This document shows, piece by piece, positions 60,572 through 64,000 of a stretch of DNA of 64,000 nucleotides. The translations under genes and the position numbers were made by a program. Source of the DNA: Coprothermobacter sp. (GTDB lineage Bacteria; Caldisericota; Caldisericia; Cryosericales; Cryosericaceae); contig PNOG01000018.1 in NCBI GenBank assembly GCA_013824685.1, forward strand, positions 1 through 64,000. The letters are read 5' to 3'. Positions within the stretch are counted from its first letter, which is position 1, and the number at the start of each line of letters is the position of its first letter. The notes beneath the pieces are model-generated. The model worked only from the letters and a program-made list of their open reading frames with translations. It was not told the origin of the DNA and ran no database searches.

Positions 60572-62128
60572 ATGGGAGACCGATATGTTCTGGCGATCGA
60601 CTGTGGTACACAGAGTGTTCGAGGTCTGTTGTTTGACGACGGTGGTCACCTAGTAGCCAAGCATAAGGTAGAATTCGAACCGTATTTCTCACCGGCGCCG
60701 GGGTATGCCGAGCATAATGCCGAAGACTACTGGCGAGACGCATGCACGGCGCTGCAGGCGCTGAAGGAAGAGTCGCCCGAAGCGTGGAGCCGCATCGGTG
60801 CCGTCGCAGTGACCACACAGCGCGATACGGTCGTTGCGATGGATGCTGGCGGAGTCCCTATCCGCCCCGCCATCATCTGGTTGGACCAGCGCATGGCTCG
60901 CTGCGACAAGCCGATGCCTCTCGTGGACCGACTGCAGTTCATGGTTACAGGGATGACGAGAGCAGTCGAGATTACCAGACGCCAGGGCAAAGACAACTGG
61001 ATGGTGGAGAACGAGCCTGAGTTGTGGGCCCGGACCAGCAAGTGGCTGCTGTTGTCGGGGTTCTTCTGCTTTCGACTGACGGGGCAGTACGTCGATTCGA
61101 TGGCATCGCAGATAGGTCACGTCCCGTTCGACTATGCTGCACGCAGTTGGCCCCGTAGTGACAGCAGCTGGCGGTGGCACATGTTCAGTGCACGTCGGGA
61201 CCAGGTGCCCGAGCTCGTGGAAGCCGGTGAGCAGATGGGCACAATATCCGCCGCCGCAGCGCGGGAGACCGGTATTCCCGAAGGAACACCGGTCATTGCC
61301 GCCGGCTCCGACAAGGGATGTGAGACGCTGGGTGTCGGCTGTGTCGATACGACGAGTGTCAGCCTGAGCTTCGGGACTGCCGCGACCGTTCAGAGTACGT
61401 CACGAAGGTATTTCGAGCCGATCATGTTCATGCCGCCGTATCCGGCCAGTGTCAGAGGAAGCTTCAATCCCGAGATTCAGATCTATCGTGGCTACTGGAT
61501 GGTGAGCTGGTTCAAGAAGGAGTTTGCTGCTCACGAAGCCGTGGAGGCAGAACACCGGGGCGTTTCCCCCGAGGTCGTGCTGAACGAGCACCTGGAGGAC
61601 GTACCTCCGGGGTCGCAGGGTCTGATGCTTCAGCCATACTGGGGTCCCGGCCTGAAGACGCCCGAGGCGAAGGGATCGATGATTGGATTCGGCGACGTGC
61701 ACACCAGATCGCATGTCTACCGCGCCATTATCGAAGGCATCGGCTATGCCCTGCTCGAAGGAGTCGAACGCATCGAGCGCAAGAGCGGGCAGAAGGTGAA
61801 ACGGATCATGGTGTCAGGAGGGGGTTCGCAGAGCGACGCGATCTGCCAGATCACCGCAGACCTGTTCGACCGGCCGGTGGTGCGAAGTGAGACCTATGAG
61901 ACGTCGGGTCTGGGCGCTGCCATCAACGGTTTCGTAGGGATTGGCGTCTATGCCACGCATGAAGAGGCAGTGAAGAATATGGTTCACTGGGACAGTACCT
62001 TTCTTCCACGTCCCGAGGTGGCCAGCGTTTACCATGAACTGTACGCGCGCGTCTATAAGCGCATCTACCCCGCGCTGCAGCCGCTCTATCGCGAGATTCA
62101 GCAGATAACCGGGTATCCGGACATCTGA
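60572..62128 (+). CDS. FGGY-family carbohydrate kinase
   Basis: 518 residues. N-terminal ATPase-fold phosphate motif DCGTQSVRGLLFD, then IIWLDQRMA, AGSDKGCETLGVG (active-site Asp) and adenosine motif VSGGGSQSD. Length and order match xylulokinase/glycerol-kinase relatives, but the sugar or polyol cannot be read from motifs. GGGGAGG precedes the ATG. Confidence 0.9.
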   Translation: MGDRYVLAIDCGTQSVRGLLFDDGGHLVAKHKVEFEPYFSPAPGYAEHNAEDYWRDACTALQALKEESPEAWSRIGAVAVTTQRDTVVAMDAGGVPIRPAIIWLDQRMARCDKPMPLVDRLQFMVTGMTRAVEITRRQGKDNWMVENEPELWARTSKWLLLSGFFCFRLTGQYVDSMASQIGHVPFDYAARSWPRSDSSWRWHMFSARRDQVPELVEAGEQMGTISAAAARETGIPEGTPVIAAGSDKGCETLGVGCVDTTSVSLSFGTAATVQSTSRRYFEPIMFMPPYPASVRGSFNPEIQIYRGYWMVSWFKKEFAAHEAVEAEHRGVSPEVVLNEHLEDVPPGSQGLMLQPYWGPGLKTPEAKGSMIGFGDVHTRSHVYRAIIEGIGYALLEGVERIERKSGQKVKRIMVSGGGSQSDAICQITADLFDRPVVRSETYETSGLGAAINGFVGIGVYATHEEAVKNMVHWDSTFLPRPEVASVYHELYARVYKRIYPALQPLYREIQQITGYPDI

Positions 62129-62176
62129 AGAGAGACGACGGACAAGGACACTGCATTCTGAGTGCAGCCATCAACC

Positions 62177-64000
<1,824 letters not shown>

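Overview
This window is about 58% GC, gene-dense and bacterial, with core housekeeping operons. Several traits point to a deep-branching or thermophile-derived lineage: an archaeal-type aspartyl-tRNA synthetase, a SPOUT methyltransferase of the Thermotoga TM1570 type beside trmD, a membrane proton-pumping pyrophosphatase whose motif is of the K+-independent type, and a CBS/DRTGG family II pyrophosphatase. Caldisericota/Cryosericota-like or Thermotogota/Firmicutes-adjacent bacteria would fit, but no rRNA is present and the assignment is inference.

Layout. (1) 1-1750, minus strand: a membrane hybrid histidine kinase cut by the window edge, and just upstream a collapsed histidine-kinase remnant. 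(2) 2197-11841, plus strand: aspS, leuS, rpmF, plsX, rnc, ftsY, ylxM, ffh, rpsP, khpA, ylqD. This is the protein-targeting and ribosome-biogenesis block, closed by a strong terminator. (3) 11910-34633: an accessory interval that separates this block from its usual partners. It holds a ferritin-like gene, a 12.5-kb co-directional acyl-CoA/transport cluster (two KASIII-like proteins, an alpha/beta-hydrolase, a double-TetR regulator, a five-gene branched-chain-amino-acid-type ABC transporter, an SCP2-type thiolase, an SDR and a CoA-transferase), two tandem phosphoesterases, a repeat-rich non-coding stretch, a lipoprotein, an IS256-family element, a YtrA-type regulator with an ABC exporter, and an S9 peptidase. 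(4) 34690-39088: the core block resumes with trmD, the TM1570-like SPOUT gene, rplS, lepB, rnhB and yraN. A DUF1232 gene and a nitroreductase sit inside it, and no rimM is seen.

(5) 39278-51378: an ABC-2 exporter, then a long minus-strand run: carboxylesterase, SLC45-like MFS transporter, pyruvate kinase, GIDE-like membrane protein, membrane pyrophosphatase, and a nitrate/sulfonate-type ABC system with a fused tandem permease and no adjacent binding protein. (6) 51591-55096: a potassium-uptake operon with two TrkA proteins, an undescribed 45-residue single-helix protein, TrkH, and a secreted, membrane-tethered protein that may carry an OB fold. (7) 55176-64000: amidohydrolase, HAD phosphatase, CelD-type acyltransferase, CBS-pyrophosphatase, FGGY kinase, guaA, and the 3' end of guaB at the right edge.

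The most unusual material is the KASIII-pair cluster (catalytic Cys kept; His and Asn replaced identically in both copies), the small membrane protein inside the Trk operon, the double-TetR and copper-amine-oxidase-like/binding-protein fusions, and the structured repeat tract at 27.4-28.0 kb. Basis: gene calls come from reading translations, motifs and start contexts by eye. No database search or folding program was run.
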